This document shows, piece by piece, positions 47,643 to 57,671 of a stretch of 64,000 bases of DNA. The translations under genes and the position numbers were made by a program. Origin of the DNA: WJJR01 sp964440935 (GTDB lineage: Bacteria > Zixibacteria > MSB-5A5 > WJJR01). Below the pieces are notes generated by a model. That model was not told the origin of the DNA, ran no database searches, and saw only the letters and a program-made list of their open reading frames with translations. The stretch is from positions 124,001 through 188,000 of the forward strand of contig CAYTTY010000001.1 in NCBI GenBank assembly GCA_964440935.1. Reading direction: 5' to 3'. Within the stretch, counting starts at the first letter, position 1; each line of letters begins with the position of its first letter.

Positions 47643-48446
47643 TTGGGTCAGAAGACAAATCCAGTTGGTTTTCGTGTGGGCGTCATTCGTGGGTGGTCCT
47701 CGAAGTGGTTTGCCGAGCGGAATTACAGCGATCTGCTCTTTGAGGATCTGTCCATCAAGCGCTATATCAATCGCCGTCTGCAGAATGCCGGCATCGCCAA
47801 GCTGGAGATCATTCGTGCGCCGAAGCGTGTCACGGTCGATGTTCACACGTCGCGTCCGGGTATTGTAATCGGACGCAAGGGCGCGGAAGTCGACAAATTG
47901 CGCGAGGAATTGCAGCTTCTGACCAAAAAAGATATCACGATTAATATCATCGAAGTGAAGCAACCTGAAGTGCAGGCGCGCCTGGTAGCCGAATCGATTG
48001 CGCGCCAGTTGGAAGGTCGAATCTCGTTTCGTCGCGCCATGAAGAAGGCGCTGGGCTCGGCGATGAAGCTGGGCGCCCAGGGGATTCGGATCGAGTGCGG
48101 GGGGCGTTTAGGGGGCGCGGAAATCGCGCGCACTGAAAAATACATGGAAGGGCGCGTGCCGTTGCATACGCTGCGTGCCGATATCGACTTTGCACGTGCC
48201 ACGGCACGGACGACATATGGCACGATCGGCGTGAAGGTGTGGATTTGTAAAGGCGAAGTGCTTGGTCCGCAGGCAGAGGGTAGTGAAGAATCCGAATCAC
48301 CGCTCTTCGGCGGTCGTGAACGCGGCAAGCGCGGCGGCAAGCGGCGCCAGGGTCCGCGGTCGCGACGGAAGCGTCCGACCTCGGAGCAGGGCGAGAGTGC
48401 AACGGAGAGCAGTGGTGACTCCGATAGCGGTTCGGGGAGCGAATAA
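47643..48446 (+). CDS. rpsC: Small-subunit ribosomal protein uS3
   Basis: 267 residues from TTG 47643 (AGGAGGT upstream), beginning GQKTNPVGFRVGVIRGW. KH domain: RPGIVIGRKGAEVDKLREEL. Residues beyond about 215 form an unusual tail, first basic (GKRGGKRRQGPRSRRKRP), then Ser/Glu/Asp-rich to the end. Confidence 0.96.
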   Translation: MGQKTNPVGFRVGVIRGWSSKWFAERNYSDLLFEDLSIKRYINRRLQNAGIAKLEIIRAPKRVTVDVHTSRPGIVIGRKGAEVDKLREELQLLTKKDITINIIEVKQPEVQARLVAESIARQLEGRISFRRAMKKALGSAMKLGAQGIRIECGGRLGGAEIARTEKYMEGRVPLHTLRADIDFARATARTTYGTIGVKVWICKGEVLGPQAEGSEESESPLFGGRERGKRGGKRRQGPRSRRKRPTSEQGESATESSGDSDSGSGSE

Positions 48447-48497
48447 CCAGGCGTGCGACGGTTCCACGTGGTCGTTGTCGCCAAGTGAGTGATCAAT

Positions 48498-48911
48498 ATG
48501 CTGTCACCGAAACGAGTCAAGCATCGTAAGCAGCAGCGCGGCAATCGCAATGGCAAAGCCTATCGGGGGAGTTCCATTTCCTTCGGGCAGTATGGACTCA
48601 AGGCTCTGGAGCCCGGCTGGATCAACAACCGGCAGATCGAGGCCGCACGCGTGGCGTTGACACGCAAGATCAAGCGCGGCGGCAAGGTCTGGATTCGTAT
48701 CTTTCCGGACAAGTCGATCACCGTCAAGCCGGCCGAAACCCGTATGGGGAAGGGTAAGGGCAGCCCGGAGCATTGGGTAGCGGTCGTTAAGCCCGGACGC
48801 ATTCTGTTCGAGCTGGATGGCGTCGCCGATGAATTGGCACAGTCCGCGCTCCGGTTGGCGGCGGCGAAGCTGCCGATTAAGACGAAATTTGTGCAGTCGC
48901 ACTCCTCGTAA
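48498..48911 (+). CDS. rplP: Large-subunit ribosomal protein uL16
   Basis: 137 residues from ATG 48498 (MLSPKRVKHRKQQRGNRNGK), typical length; a GTG nine bases upstream is less likely. Contains FPDKSITVKPAETRMGKGKG. Positions tRNA in the A site. Confidence 0.96.
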   Translation: MLSPKRVKHRKQQRGNRNGKAYRGSSISFGQYGLKALEPGWINNRQIEAARVALTRKIKRGGKVWIRIFPDKSITVKPAETRMGKGKGSPEHWVAVVKPGRILFELDGVADELAQSALRLAAAKLPIKTKFVQSHSS

Positions 48912-48934
48912 GAGTCTGACTGCTGGGGTCGAAT

Positions 48935-49153
48935 ATGGGAATGATGAAATCCGAACGGTTGCGTGAATTGACGGACGAAGAGCTGCGCCATCAAAAGCGC
49001 GAGCTCGAAGACGAGTTGTTCAATTTGCGCATTCGCAAATCGCTGCAGCCGCCGGATAACCCGCTGCAGTTGCGCAACCTGCGCCGTCAGGTGGCGCGTG
49101 TTGAAACGGTCATTAATGAGCGCAAGAAGCAGGAGCGTTCGGAAACGGCCTGA
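48935..49153 (+). CDS. rpmC: Large-subunit ribosomal protein uL29
   Basis: 72 residues, helical (SERLRELTDEELRHQKRELE, DELFNLRIRKSL). Alternative ATG codons at 48941 and 48944 are possible. Located at the tunnel exit next to uL23. Confidence 0.95.
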   Translation: MGMMKSERLRELTDEELRHQKRELEDELFNLRIRKSLQPPDNPLQLRNLRRQVARVETVINERKKQERSETA

Positions 49154-49175
49154 GGCGGCCGCTGGTACGGAGTGA

Positions 49176-49445
49176 ATGTCGATGACGGAGACGCAGCGAG
49201 GACGGCGCAAGACGCGTGTAGGGATTGTCTCGTCGGATAAGATGTTTAAGACCATCACGGTCGAATTCGACCGCGTGATGGAGCACCCGCTGTACAAGCG
49301 CGTGATTCGTCGGACGATGAGGATCAAGGCGCACGACGAGAACGGCGAGGCGCGCGTCGGTGATCGCGTCCGGTTGATGGAAACACGCCCGTTGTCGAAA
49401 ACCAAACGCTGGCGTCTGGTCGAAATATTGGAGAAAGCGAAGTAG
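49176..49445 (+). CDS. rpsQ: Small-subunit ribosomal protein uS17
   Basis: 89 residues (RRKTRVGIVSSDKMFKTITV; RVGDRVRLMETRPLSKTKRW), the OB-fold 16S-binding protein. ATG 49182 is an alternative start. Confidence 0.95.
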   Translation: MSMTETQRGRRKTRVGIVSSDKMFKTITVEFDRVMEHPLYKRVIRRTMRIKAHDENGEARVGDRVRLMETRPLSKTKRWRLVEILEKAK

Positions 49446-49485
49446 TTGCGTCCGTAACGGACCCGTTTCGTGGAGTGGTGCTGCG

Positions 49486-49854
49486 ATGATACAAGAAGAA
49501 AGCCGGCTGACTGTGGCCGACAATTCAGGCGCCAAGGAAGTGTTGTGCTTCCGGGTTCTGGGTGGGACGCGACGCCGCTACGCGCGTGTGGGCGACCAGA
49601 TCGTCTGTTCGGTGAAGGACGCCGTGCCGGGCGGGACGGTGAAGAAGAAAGAAAAGTGCCGGGCCGTCATCGTGCGGACGACCAAGGCGACGCGCCGTCG
49701 TGACGGGTCGTATATCCGGTTTTCCGACAATGCCGCCGTGATTATCAACGATCAGGGCGAGCCGCGTGGGACGCGTATTTTCGGACCGGTCGCACGCGAG
49801 TTGCGCGAGAAGAACTATATGAAGATCGTCTCACTGGCACCTGAGGTGCTGTGA
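49486..49854 (+). CDS. rplN: Large-subunit ribosomal protein uL14
   Basis: 122 residues, exact family length (MIQEESRLTVADNSGAKEVL; GTRIFGPVARELREKNYMKI). Forms an inter-subunit bridge and is the docking site of RsfS. Confidence 0.97.
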   Translation: MIQEESRLTVADNSGAKEVLCFRVLGGTRRRYARVGDQIVCSVKDAVPGGTVKKKEKCRAVIVRTTKATRRRDGSYIRFSDNAAVIINDQGEPRGTRIFGPVARELREKNYMKIVSLAPEVL

Positions 49855-49882
49855 ACGTCGGATTTTATTAGTCGGTGATGAT

Positions 49883-50107
49883 ATGAGCCAGGTTATCAAA
49901 AAAGGTGATACCGTACGGGTGCTGTCGGGACAGTACCGTGGCAAGACCGGGCGTGTGCTGCGCGTGATTCCGAAGAAGTCGCGTGTGGTGGTTGAGGGGG
50001 TGAATATGATTCATCGCCATACCCGACCCACACAGCGCAACCCCAAGGGCGGTATCATCGAGAAAGAAGCGCCGATTCACATGTCGAATGTCCGGCTGGA
50101 AGTCTAG
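49883..50107 (+). CDS. rplX: Large-subunit ribosomal protein uL24
   Basis: 74 residues, at the short end of the family, which usually has about 100. KOW motif KKGDTVRVLSGQYRGKTGRV; ends IHMSNVRLEV, so the C-terminal extension of longer homologues is absent. Confidence 0.95.
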   Translation: MSQVIKKGDTVRVLSGQYRGKTGRVLRVIPKKSRVVVEGVNMIHRHTRPTQRNPKGGIIEKEAPIHMSNVRLEV

Positions 50108-50128
50108 CCGGTATCGGGACGAAACGTT

Positions 50129-50671
50129 ATGACTCGCTTGCAGGAACGATATCGCACAGAAGTGGCGCCCAAACTCAAAGAACAGTTTGGGTTCAAAAGC
50201 ATCATGCGGGCGCCGCGTCTGGAAAAGATCGTCATCAACCAGGGGTTGGGCGAGGCGATCGCCAATCCCAAGGTTCTGGAAACGTCGATGGCTGAAATCG
50301 GGGCGATCACCGGACAGCGTCCGGCGATTCGTCGCGCACGCAAATCGATTTCCAGCTTCAAGTTGCGCGAGGGGATGCCGATCGGCTGCGCAGTGACGTT
50401 GCGCGGGCGGCGCATGTATGAATTTTTCGAACGCCTGACCAATATCGCGCTGCCGCGTGTGCGTGACTTCCGCGGCGTGCCGACCAAGTCGTTCGACGGC
50501 AAGGGGAACTACACACTGGGCGTGCGTGAGCAGATCATTTTCCCGGAAATCCATTATGATAGAATCGATAAGATCCGGGGTATGAACATCACGATTTGCA
50601 CCACCGCCGAGACTGACGAAGAAGGATTGGAATTGTTGCGGTTGTTGGGCATGCCGTTCCGCCGCAACTAG
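50129..50671 (+). CDS. rplE: Large-subunit ribosomal protein uL5
   Basis: 180 residues (RLQERYRTEVAPKLKEQFGF; SFDGKGNYTLGVREQIIFPE). Binds 5S rRNA in the central protuberance. Confidence 0.97.
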   Translation: MTRLQERYRTEVAPKLKEQFGFKSIMRAPRLEKIVINQGLGEAIANPKVLETSMAEIGAITGQRPAIRRARKSISSFKLREGMPIGCAVTLRGRRMYEFFERLTNIALPRVRDFRGVPTKSFDGKGNYTLGVREQIIFPEIHYDRIDKIRGMNITICTTAETDEEGLELLRLLGMPFRRN

Positions 50672-50699
50672 ATGGTTGTATTCAGGGGAGTGTTAACTC

Positions 50700-50885
50700 G
50701 TGGCGAAGAAGTGTCTGATTGAGAAACAGAAGCGTAAACCGAAATTCGCGGTGCGTGCCTACAACCGGTGCCGGCTGTGCGGACGACCGCGCGGGTACCT
50801 TCGCAAGTTCGGCGTGTGCCGCATCTGTTTCCGATTGCTCGCCCTCGATGGAGAAATTCCCGGAGTGACCAAGGCCAGTTGGTAG
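50700..50885 (+). CDS. rpsN: Small-subunit ribosomal protein uS14, zinc type
   Basis: 61 residues from a GTG start with GGGGAG upstream. The short zinc form (often called rpsZ): Cys24-X2-Cys27 and Cys40-X2-Cys43 in NRCRLCGRPRGYLRKFGVC. Ends VTKASW, as usual for this type. Confidence 0.96.
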   Translation: MAKKCLIEKQKRKPKFAVRAYNRCRLCGRPRGYLRKFGVCRICFRLLALDGEIPGVTKASW

Positions 50886-50921
50886 CAGCGGGCCGGACTC
50901 GTCTGCCAACGGAGAGAGATT

Positions 50922-51320
50922 ATGTCGGTTACTGATCCGATTGCTGATTTCCTGACGCGCGTTCGCAATGCCATGCGGGCGGGACATAAGCGTGTCACCG
51001 TACCGTCGACGCGCATGCGCAAAGAGATTGCCCGCGTGCTGGCGGAGAATCACTACATTCGCGGTTTTGCCGAAGTGCAGGCGTCGCCGCAAAACCAGTT
51101 GGTGATTCGCCTGCGCTATACCCCGCAGCAGGAGCCGGTGATTACTAACATTCAGCGGGAGTCGCGACCGGGGCTGCGGAAGTACCGCGACGCGACCGGT
51201 GTGCGGGACTTGGGGCGGCGTCTGGGAACGACGGTAATGTCCACCTCGCGCGGCGTTATGACCGACCGCGAAGCCAAAGAACTCGGCATCGGTGGAGAAC
51301 TGCTGTTTCGAGTGTGGTAG
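50922..51320 (+). CDS. rpsH: Small-subunit ribosomal protein uS8
   Basis: 132 residues (SVTDPIADFLTRVRNAMRAG; STSRGVMTDREAKELGIGGE). In E. coli it represses the spc operon near rplE; no such target site could be recognised here. Confidence 0.97.
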   Translation: MSVTDPIADFLTRVRNAMRAGHKRVTVPSTRMRKEIARVLAENHYIRGFAEVQASPQNQLVIRLRYTPQQEPVITNIQRESRPGLRKYRDATGVRDLGRRLGTTVMSTSRGVMTDREAKELGIGGELLFRVW

Positions 51321-51329
51321 GAGTTTGAC

Positions 51330-51866
51330 ATGTCACGCATAGGAAAACTACCCATTCCCATACCCGACGCTGTTACGGTGGATATTAACGATTCCACCGT
51401 CACCGTGACCGGTCCAAAGGGCGAATTGACACAGTCGTTCAGTCCCGATATGGAGATCGCCATGGAGGACGGCACGGTTGTGGTGCGCCGGCCGAGCGAT
51501 CAACAGCGTCACCGTGCCCTGCATGGGCTCACACGCGCGTTGATAGCGAACATGGTCACCGGGGTCTCGGCCGGTTACAAAAGGGTCCTGGAGATTGTCG
51601 GCGTCGGATATCGTGCGGAACTGATGGGGAATCGGTTGAACTTGATTGTGGGGTTTTCGCACCCCATCCTGGTCACGCCTCCGCCGGGCATTACGTTCAC
51701 CGTCGAGAGTCCGACCCGGTTTTCCATTGAAGGTATTAACAAGCAGTTGGTGGGAGAGATAGCGTCTCAGGTTCGCGCCGTGCGGCCGCCCGAACCGTAC
51801 AAGGGCAAAGGCATTCGGTTTGAGGGTGAATACGTACGCCGCAAGGCCGGCAAGACGGCGGCATAG
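51330..51866 (+). CDS. rplF: Large-subunit ribosomal protein uL6
   Basis: 178 residues (SRIGKLPIPIPDAVTVDIND; PEPYKGKGIRFEGEYVRRKA at the end), the two-domain form of normal length. Lies near the factor-binding site. Confidence 0.97.
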   Translation: MSRIGKLPIPIPDAVTVDINDSTVTVTGPKGELTQSFSPDMEIAMEDGTVVVRRPSDQQRHRALHGLTRALIANMVTGVSAGYKRVLEIVGVGYRAELMGNRLNLIVGFSHPILVTPPPGITFTVESPTRFSIEGINKQLVGEIASQVRAVRPPEPYKGKGIRFEGEYVRRKAGKTAA

Positions 51867-51918
51867 TACAGTATCACGGATCGCCGCGTGATGCAGCGAC
51901 GGAGTGAGAAACGGAATC

Positions 51919-52287
51919 ATGGCTGATCGATACATCGACAAGGCAAAGCGCGAATTGCGGCGCCGCCGGCATGTGCGCAACCGCATTCACGGTACGGCGG
52001 AACGTCCGCGCCTGACCGTCAGCAAGTCGAACAAGGCGACCGTGGCACAGATCGTCGACGACATCAATGGCGTGACGATCGCGCAGTTGACAACGTTGAC
52101 GCTCAGCCCGGCGTCCGACAGGCCGTCCAATAAGCAGGCGATGGCCAAAGAACTCGGGAAAGCCATCGCGGCAGCGGCCAAAGAGAAGGGCGTGAGTGCC
52201 GTTGTGTTCGATCGCAACAGATATGTCTACCACGGACGCGTCCGTGCCGTAGCCGAAGGCGCGCGTGAGGGTGGATTGGCGTTTTAA
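51919..52287 (+). CDS. rplR: Large-subunit ribosomal protein uL18
   Basis: 122 residues from ATG 51919 (GAGTGAGAAACGG upstream); an in-frame start 15 bp earlier is less likely. Contains RRRRHVRNRIHGTAERPRLT and VVFDRNRYVYHGRVRAVAEG. Binds 5S rRNA. Confidence 0.96.
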   Translation: MADRYIDKAKRELRRRRHVRNRIHGTAERPRLTVSKSNKATVAQIVDDINGVTIAQLTTLTLSPASDRPSNKQAMAKELGKAIAAAAKEKGVSAVVFDRNRYVYHGRVRAVAEGAREGGLAF

Positions 52288-52351
52288 ATTATCCGGCGCT
52301 CTCCGGTGGGAGGCGCTGTAGACGTGTGTTGTAAAGGAGAGGTTACCCGAT

Positions 52352-52957
52352 TTGTGGCAAGGTGCAGCCGATAGTGGCGAATTCGTCGAAAAGGTGATCT
52401 ACGTCAACCGTGTCGCCAAAGTGGTGAAAGGTGGACGCCGATTTTCGTTCACCGCACTCGTCGCGGCGGGTGACCGCAAGGGCAACGTCGGAATTGGGCT
52501 CGGCAAGGCGGGGGAAGTCGCCGAAGCGATTCGCAAGGGCGTTGAAGCGGCCAAGAAAGAAATGGAGCCGGTGGTCATTCGCAACGGCACCATCCCACAT
52601 ATGGTGACGGGGCGTGCCGGCGCGGCTCGTGTGTTGTTGCGTCCTGCTACCCCCGGTACCGGTGTGATTGCCGGTGGTCCTGTCCGCGCCGTGCTCGAGT
52701 CGGCGGGGATCCAGGACATCTTGACCAAGTCGCTCGGGTCGCCGAATCCGCACAACGTGGTGAAAGCGACGATGGACGGTCTGCTGCAGTTGCGCCACGT
52801 CGAGACCATCGGCCAGTACCGTCATCATCTGGCGGCCGAGGCGGCCGGTGCGGACTCCTCGAACGGAGGCAAGCAACCGGCTGCGGACGAGAGCGCTCCG
52901 GAGGACACAGCACCGGACACCGGCGAAGAACCGCAGAATGACGAGAATGAGTCTTAA
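52352..52957 (+). CDS. rpsE: Small-subunit ribosomal protein uS5
   Basis: 201 residues from a TTG start (AAGGAGAGG upstream). Core: VIYVNRVAKVVKGGRRFSFT and GDRKGNVGIGLGKAGEVAEA. The last about 35 residues are an acidic, probably disordered tail (ADESAPEDTAPDTGEEPQND) beyond the usual end. Confidence 0.95.
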   Translation: MWQGAADSGEFVEKVIYVNRVAKVVKGGRRFSFTALVAAGDRKGNVGIGLGKAGEVAEAIRKGVEAAKKEMEPVVIRNGTIPHMVTGRAGAARVLLRPATPGTGVIAGGPVRAVLESAGIQDILTKSLGSPNPHNVVKATMDGLLQLRHVETIGQYRHHLAAEAAGADSSNGGKQPAADESAPEDTAPDTGEEPQNDENES

Positions 52958-52960
52958 GTG

Positions 52961-53143
52961 ATGGCAAAGATTAAGATTACATACAGGCGGTCCACGATCC
53001 GCTCGATCGAAAAGCACAAACGGACCATCCGCGCACTCGGTTTCCGCCGTCTGTACCAGACGGTTGTGCGGGAAGACACACCGAGTATCCGCGGCATGGT
53101 GAAATCGGTGGAGCATCTCGTGACCGTGGAACCGGCGGAGTAA
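52961..53143 (+). CDS. rpmD: Large-subunit ribosomal protein uL30
   Basis: 60 residues from ATG 52961, 3 bp after the rpsE stop (MAKIKITYRRSTIRSIEKHK; IRGMVKSVEHLVTVE). Short bacterial form. Normal spc order. Confidence 0.95.
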   Translation: MAKIKITYRRSTIRSIEKHKRTIRALGFRRLYQTVVREDTPSIRGMVKSVEHLVTVEPAE

Positions 53144-53186
53144 TCAGGCACCGGATCGGTGCTGCTGAACTTAGAGTGGTGTATTG

Positions 53187-53738
53187 ATGAACTTATCGGA
53201 ACTGAAGCCGCCCGCGGGCGCACACAAGAAGGGCCGCCGCGTCGGACGTGGTCCGGGCTCGGGACGAGGCAAGACCTCGGGACGTGGTCATAAGGGACAA
53301 ATGGCCCGGTCGGGTGCGAAACATCGCGCCTCGATGGAGGGCGGGCAGATGCGCATCTATCGCCGTCTCCCCAAGCGCGGATTCTACAATCCGGCACACG
53401 TTCAGTATCAGGTGGTCAATCTGTCCGATCTGGCGGAGTCGAATGCGAGTGATCGTGTCGACATTGACGGTCTGCACGCACTGCGGCTGGTGCGCACCAA
53501 GTCGAATCCGGTGAAGATACTGGGCAACGGCACTCTCGATCGTCCATTGCACATTGTGGCCCACGCATTTTCAAAGTCCGCCGAAGAAAAGATTACGGCC
53601 GCGGGGGGCAAGTGCGAACGCATTGCTCCACCAAAGGTAGCGGCTACGTCACCGGCCAAAGCCAAGGCGGACGCTGCTCCGGCCGAACCAGCGGAAAGCG
53701 ACGACGAAAAACCCGAGTCCGAGGACACACAATCATAA
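53187..53738 (+). CDS. rplO: Large-subunit ribosomal protein uL15
   Basis: 183 residues from ATG 53187 (MNLSELKPPAGAHKKGRRVG). Family core: RGPGSGRGKTSGRGHKGQ. The last about 35 residues are an Ala/Pro/acidic tail (AEPAESDDEKPESEDTQS), longer than the usual end near residue 145-150. Confidence 0.95.
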   Translation: MNLSELKPPAGAHKKGRRVGRGPGSGRGKTSGRGHKGQMARSGAKHRASMEGGQMRIYRRLPKRGFYNPAHVQYQVVNLSDLAESNASDRVDIDGLHALRLVRTKSNPVKILGNGTLDRPLHIVAHAFSKSAEEKITAAGGKCERIAPPKVAATSPAKAKADAAPAEPAESDDEKPESEDTQS

Positions 53739-53776
53739 GGGCCGTGGGCTTGCGTAGCCACGGTGACTGACCCAAT

Positions 53777-55090
<1,314 letters not shown>

Positions 55091-55115
55091 TTTGAACGCG
55101 GAGTGTAGATACGCC

Positions 55116-55679
55116 ATGCGGTGGATTCTATTGGGACCGCCGGGATCAGGGAAGGGGACACAGGCAAAGAAGCTCGCTTCGGCCCATGATCTCACGCACC
55201 TGTCCACAGGAGATGTACTGCGGAATGAGATTGCGAAGGACAGCGAATTGGGGAAAGAAGCCAAGGCCTACATGGAGCGCGGCGATCTGGTTCCCGACGA
55301 GTTGATCCTGAAGATGATTCGTGAATGCCTGCCGTCTGAGTCCGATGGCAACGGCTTTTTGCTCGACGGGTTTCCGCGCACGGAACAGCAAGCGCAGGCG
55401 CTCGACGTGATGTTGAAGAAGGAAGGACGCTCCATCGACCGGGCTGTCCTGGTCGATGTCAGCGATGAGGAGATCAAAAGGCGTCTGGAAGGACGCGCCA
55501 AGGCGGAAGGGCGAACAGACGACACGGCCGACGTGATTGAACAGCGGTTGAACGTTTATCGCCAGCAGACCGTGCCGGTCGCCAATCATTACGAGCACCA
55601 GGGTCTCCTGACCAAAGTGAATGGCGAACAGTCGATTGATGACGTTTACAACGATTTGGAAAAGCTGCTGACTGCATGA
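55116..55679 (+). CDS. adk: Adenylate kinase
   Basis: 187 residues from ATG 55116; the in-frame TTG at 55092 lacks support. P-loop GPPGSGKGT at residues 7-15, DGFPRTEQQAQALD, and a short LID (RAKAEGRTDDTADVIEQRL) without zinc Cys. It interconverts ATP+AMP and 2 ADP. Overlaps map by 4 bp (ATGA). Confidence 0.96.
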   Translation: MRWILLGPPGSGKGTQAKKLASAHDLTHLSTGDVLRNEIAKDSELGKEAKAYMERGDLVPDELILKMIRECLPSESDGNGFLLDGFPRTEQQAQALDVMLKKEGRSIDRAVLVDVSDEEIKRRLEGRAKAEGRTDDTADVIEQRLNVYRQQTVPVANHYEHQGLLTKVNGEQSIDDVYNDLEKLLTA

Positions 55680-56434
55680 TCGCGATCAAGACCAGAGACG
55701 AAGTAGAGTTGATGCGCAAGGCGGGACGCCTCGTGGCGGAGACGCTGGATCTGGTCTGTGGTGCGGCGCATCCCGGCATCGCGACAAGCGAACTCGACAC
55801 GATGGCGGAGGATTATATCCGTTCCCATGGCGCCGAGCCAGCGTTCAAGGGGTATATGGACTACCCGGCGACGCTCTGTGTCTCGATCAATGATGAAGTT
55901 GTTCACGGGATCCCCGGGGATCGCAAGCTGGAAGAGGGACAGATCGTCTCGATTGATGTGGGCGTGAAAATCAACGGCTGGTTTGGTGATTCGGCCCGCA
56001 CGATCCGATTGGGGGCGATCACCGACGATGCCGATCGCCTGCTGAAGGCGACCGAAGAGGCCCTGAAACGGGGTGTCGATCAGGCCCGCGCCGGTAACCG
56101 CTTAGGAGATATCTCGTCGGCAGTGCAAACATATATCGAACAAGAAGGGTATTCCATAGTCCGGGACTTGGTCGGCCATGGCATCGGTCGTAAGATGCAC
56201 GAAGAGCCGCAGGTACCGAATTTCGGTGAGCCGAGCACCGGTGTGCGCCTCTCCGAAGGTATGGTGCTGGCGATTGAACCGATGGTCAACATCGGTGGGC
56301 CATCCATTACATTTGATCCGGACAAGTGGACCGTGCGTACGGCGGACGGTTCGCTGTCGGCCCATTTTGAGCATACGGTCGCGATCACAACCAATGGTCC
56401 CGACATCCTGACCATCGCAACGAAGAAGGGGTAA
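55676..56434 (+). CDS. map: Methionine aminopeptidase type I
   Basis: 252 residues. Metal and catalytic residues present: His77 (VVHGIPG), Asp94 and Asp105, His168 (VGHGIG), Glu201 (AIEPM), Glu232 (HFEHTVA). Removes the initiator Met from nascent proteins. Shares the spc-alpha junction with adk and infA, as in many bacteria. Confidence 0.97.
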   Translation: MIAIKTRDEVELMRKAGRLVAETLDLVCGAAHPGIATSELDTMAEDYIRSHGAEPAFKGYMDYPATLCVSINDEVVHGIPGDRKLEEGQIVSIDVGVKINGWFGDSARTIRLGAITDDADRLLKATEEALKRGVDQARAGNRLGDISSAVQTYIEQEGYSIVRDLVGHGIGRKMHEEPQVPNFGEPSTGVRLSEGMVLAIEPMVNIGGPSITFDPDKWTVRTADGSLSAHFEHTVAITTNGPDILTIATKKG

Positions 56435-56435
56435 T

Positions 56436-56654
56436 TTGGCCAAGGAACAAGCAATTACAGTGGAGGGTCGTGTGGTGGAGTCTCTGCCCAATGCGACGTT
56501 TCAGGTGGAATTGGAAAATGGCCATAAGGTATTGGCGCACGTGTCAGGCAAGATGAGAATGCATTTTATCAAGATTCTGCCCGGCGACAAGGTGACGCTC
56601 GAACTGTCACCGTATGACCTGTCGCGTGGCCGGATCGTATATCGATACAAGTGA
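56436..56654 (+). CDS. infA: Translation initiation factor IF-1
   Basis: 72 residues from a TTG start (AAGAAGGGG upstream), one base after the map stop codon. S1/OB fold: AKEQAITVEGRVVESLPNAT, then HVSGKMRMHFIKILPGDKVT and SRGRIVYRYK. Confidence 0.97.
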   Translation: MAKEQAITVEGRVVESLPNATFQVELENGHKVLAHVSGKMRMHFIKILPGDKVTLELSPYDLSRGRIVYRYK

Positions 56655-56700
56655 TTGTGCCGCCCGCAAATAGGCCGGCCTTACGGTAAGGCGGAGAGCC

Positions 56701-56814
56701 ATGAAAGTACGGTCATCGATCAAGAAGCGCTGCGAGAAGTGCAAGCTCATCAGACGCCGTGGGGTCATGCGCATCATCTGTGAGAACCCACGCCACAAGC
56801 AGCGGCAGGGATAA
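56701..56814 (+). CDS. rpmJ: Large-subunit ribosomal protein bL36
   Basis: 37 residues starting MKVRSSIKKRCEKCKLI. Zinc ligands Cys11, Cys14, Cys27 and His32 are present. AAGGCGGAG precedes the ATG. It sits in its standard place between infA and rpsM. Confidence 0.96.
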   Translation: MKVRSSIKKRCEKCKLIRRRGVMRIICENPRHKQRQG

Positions 56815-56870
56815 TCTGGAGTATCGGCTGTGGGTGATTGTAATATCCCCAGCCAATCGTTGGAGGCGCC

Positions 56871-57236
56871 TTGGCACGAATTGCCGGAGTAGATTTGCCA
56901 AAGGAAAAGCGGGTCGAAATCGGCCTGCGATACATTTTCGGAATCGGTTCATCGACCGCCCGGAAGATTCTTGAGGCCACCGGGGTGAATCCGGATACGC
57001 GCGTGAATAAGCTGAGCGACGATGACGTGGTGAAACTGCGTAACGAAATCGAAGCGAATCACCGCGTCGAAGGGTCCCTGCGTGGTGAAGTGCAGATGAA
57101 TATCAAGCGGTTGATTGACATCGGTTGTTACCGTGGTCTGCGGCATCGTCGCGGATTGCCGGTACGCGGACAGCGGACGAAAACCAATGCTCGGACGCGC
57201 AAAGGGCCGGCGAAGTCGATCGGACGGAAACGATAG
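56871..57236 (+). CDS. rpsM: Small-subunit ribosomal protein uS13
   Basis: 121 residues from a TTG start (ARIAGVDLPKEKRVEIGLRY; RGLRHRRGLPVRGQRTKTNA). Contacts the P-site tRNA and forms the head-to-50S bridge. First of the alpha-operon ribosomal genes. Confidence 0.97.
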   Translation: MARIAGVDLPKEKRVEIGLRYIFGIGSSTARKILEATGVNPDTRVNKLSDDDVVKLRNEIEANHRVEGSLRGEVQMNIKRLIDIGCYRGLRHRRGLPVRGQRTKTNARTRKGPAKSIGRKR

Positions 57237-57254
57237 AATTGAGTGGAGTGACTT

Positions 57255-57647
57255 GTGGCAGAAGGTAAACGTAAAAAAACACGTCGCAAACGGTCACGCG
57301 TCGAGCCGAATGGACGCGCGTTCATCCAGGCGACCTTCAACAACACGATTATCACCGTGACTGATTTACGCGGCGAGGTGATTTCATGGTCCTCGGCCGG
57401 ACGTCAGGGGTTTAAGGGCTCGAAAAAGAGTACGCCGTTTGCCGCGCAGCAGGCGGCAAGTACGGCGGCTCGCGAAGCCATGGATTTGGGACTGCGCAAA
57501 GTCGACGTAAAGGTCAAAGGGCCGGGATCCGGCCGTGAAGCGGCGATTCGTTCGCTGTCGGCGGCGGGGCTGGAGGTCACGGCGATCAAAGATGTCACCC
57601 CTTTGCCACACAACGGATGCCGTCCACCGAAGCGGCGGCGGGTCTAA
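57255..57647 (+). CDS. rpsK: Small-subunit ribosomal protein uS11
   Basis: 130 residues, GTG start. FIQATFNNTIITVTDLRGEV, GPGSGREAAIRSLSAAGLEV and the ending HNGCRPPKRRRV are diagnostic. Confidence 0.97.
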   Translation: MAEGKRKKTRRKRSRVEPNGRAFIQATFNNTIITVTDLRGEVISWSSAGRQGFKGSKKSTPFAAQQAASTAAREAMDLGLRKVDVKVKGPGSGREAAIRSLSAAGLEVTAIKDVTPLPHNGCRPPKRRRV

Positions 57648-57671
57648 GCACAGGAGTAGCGGGAGTACTAC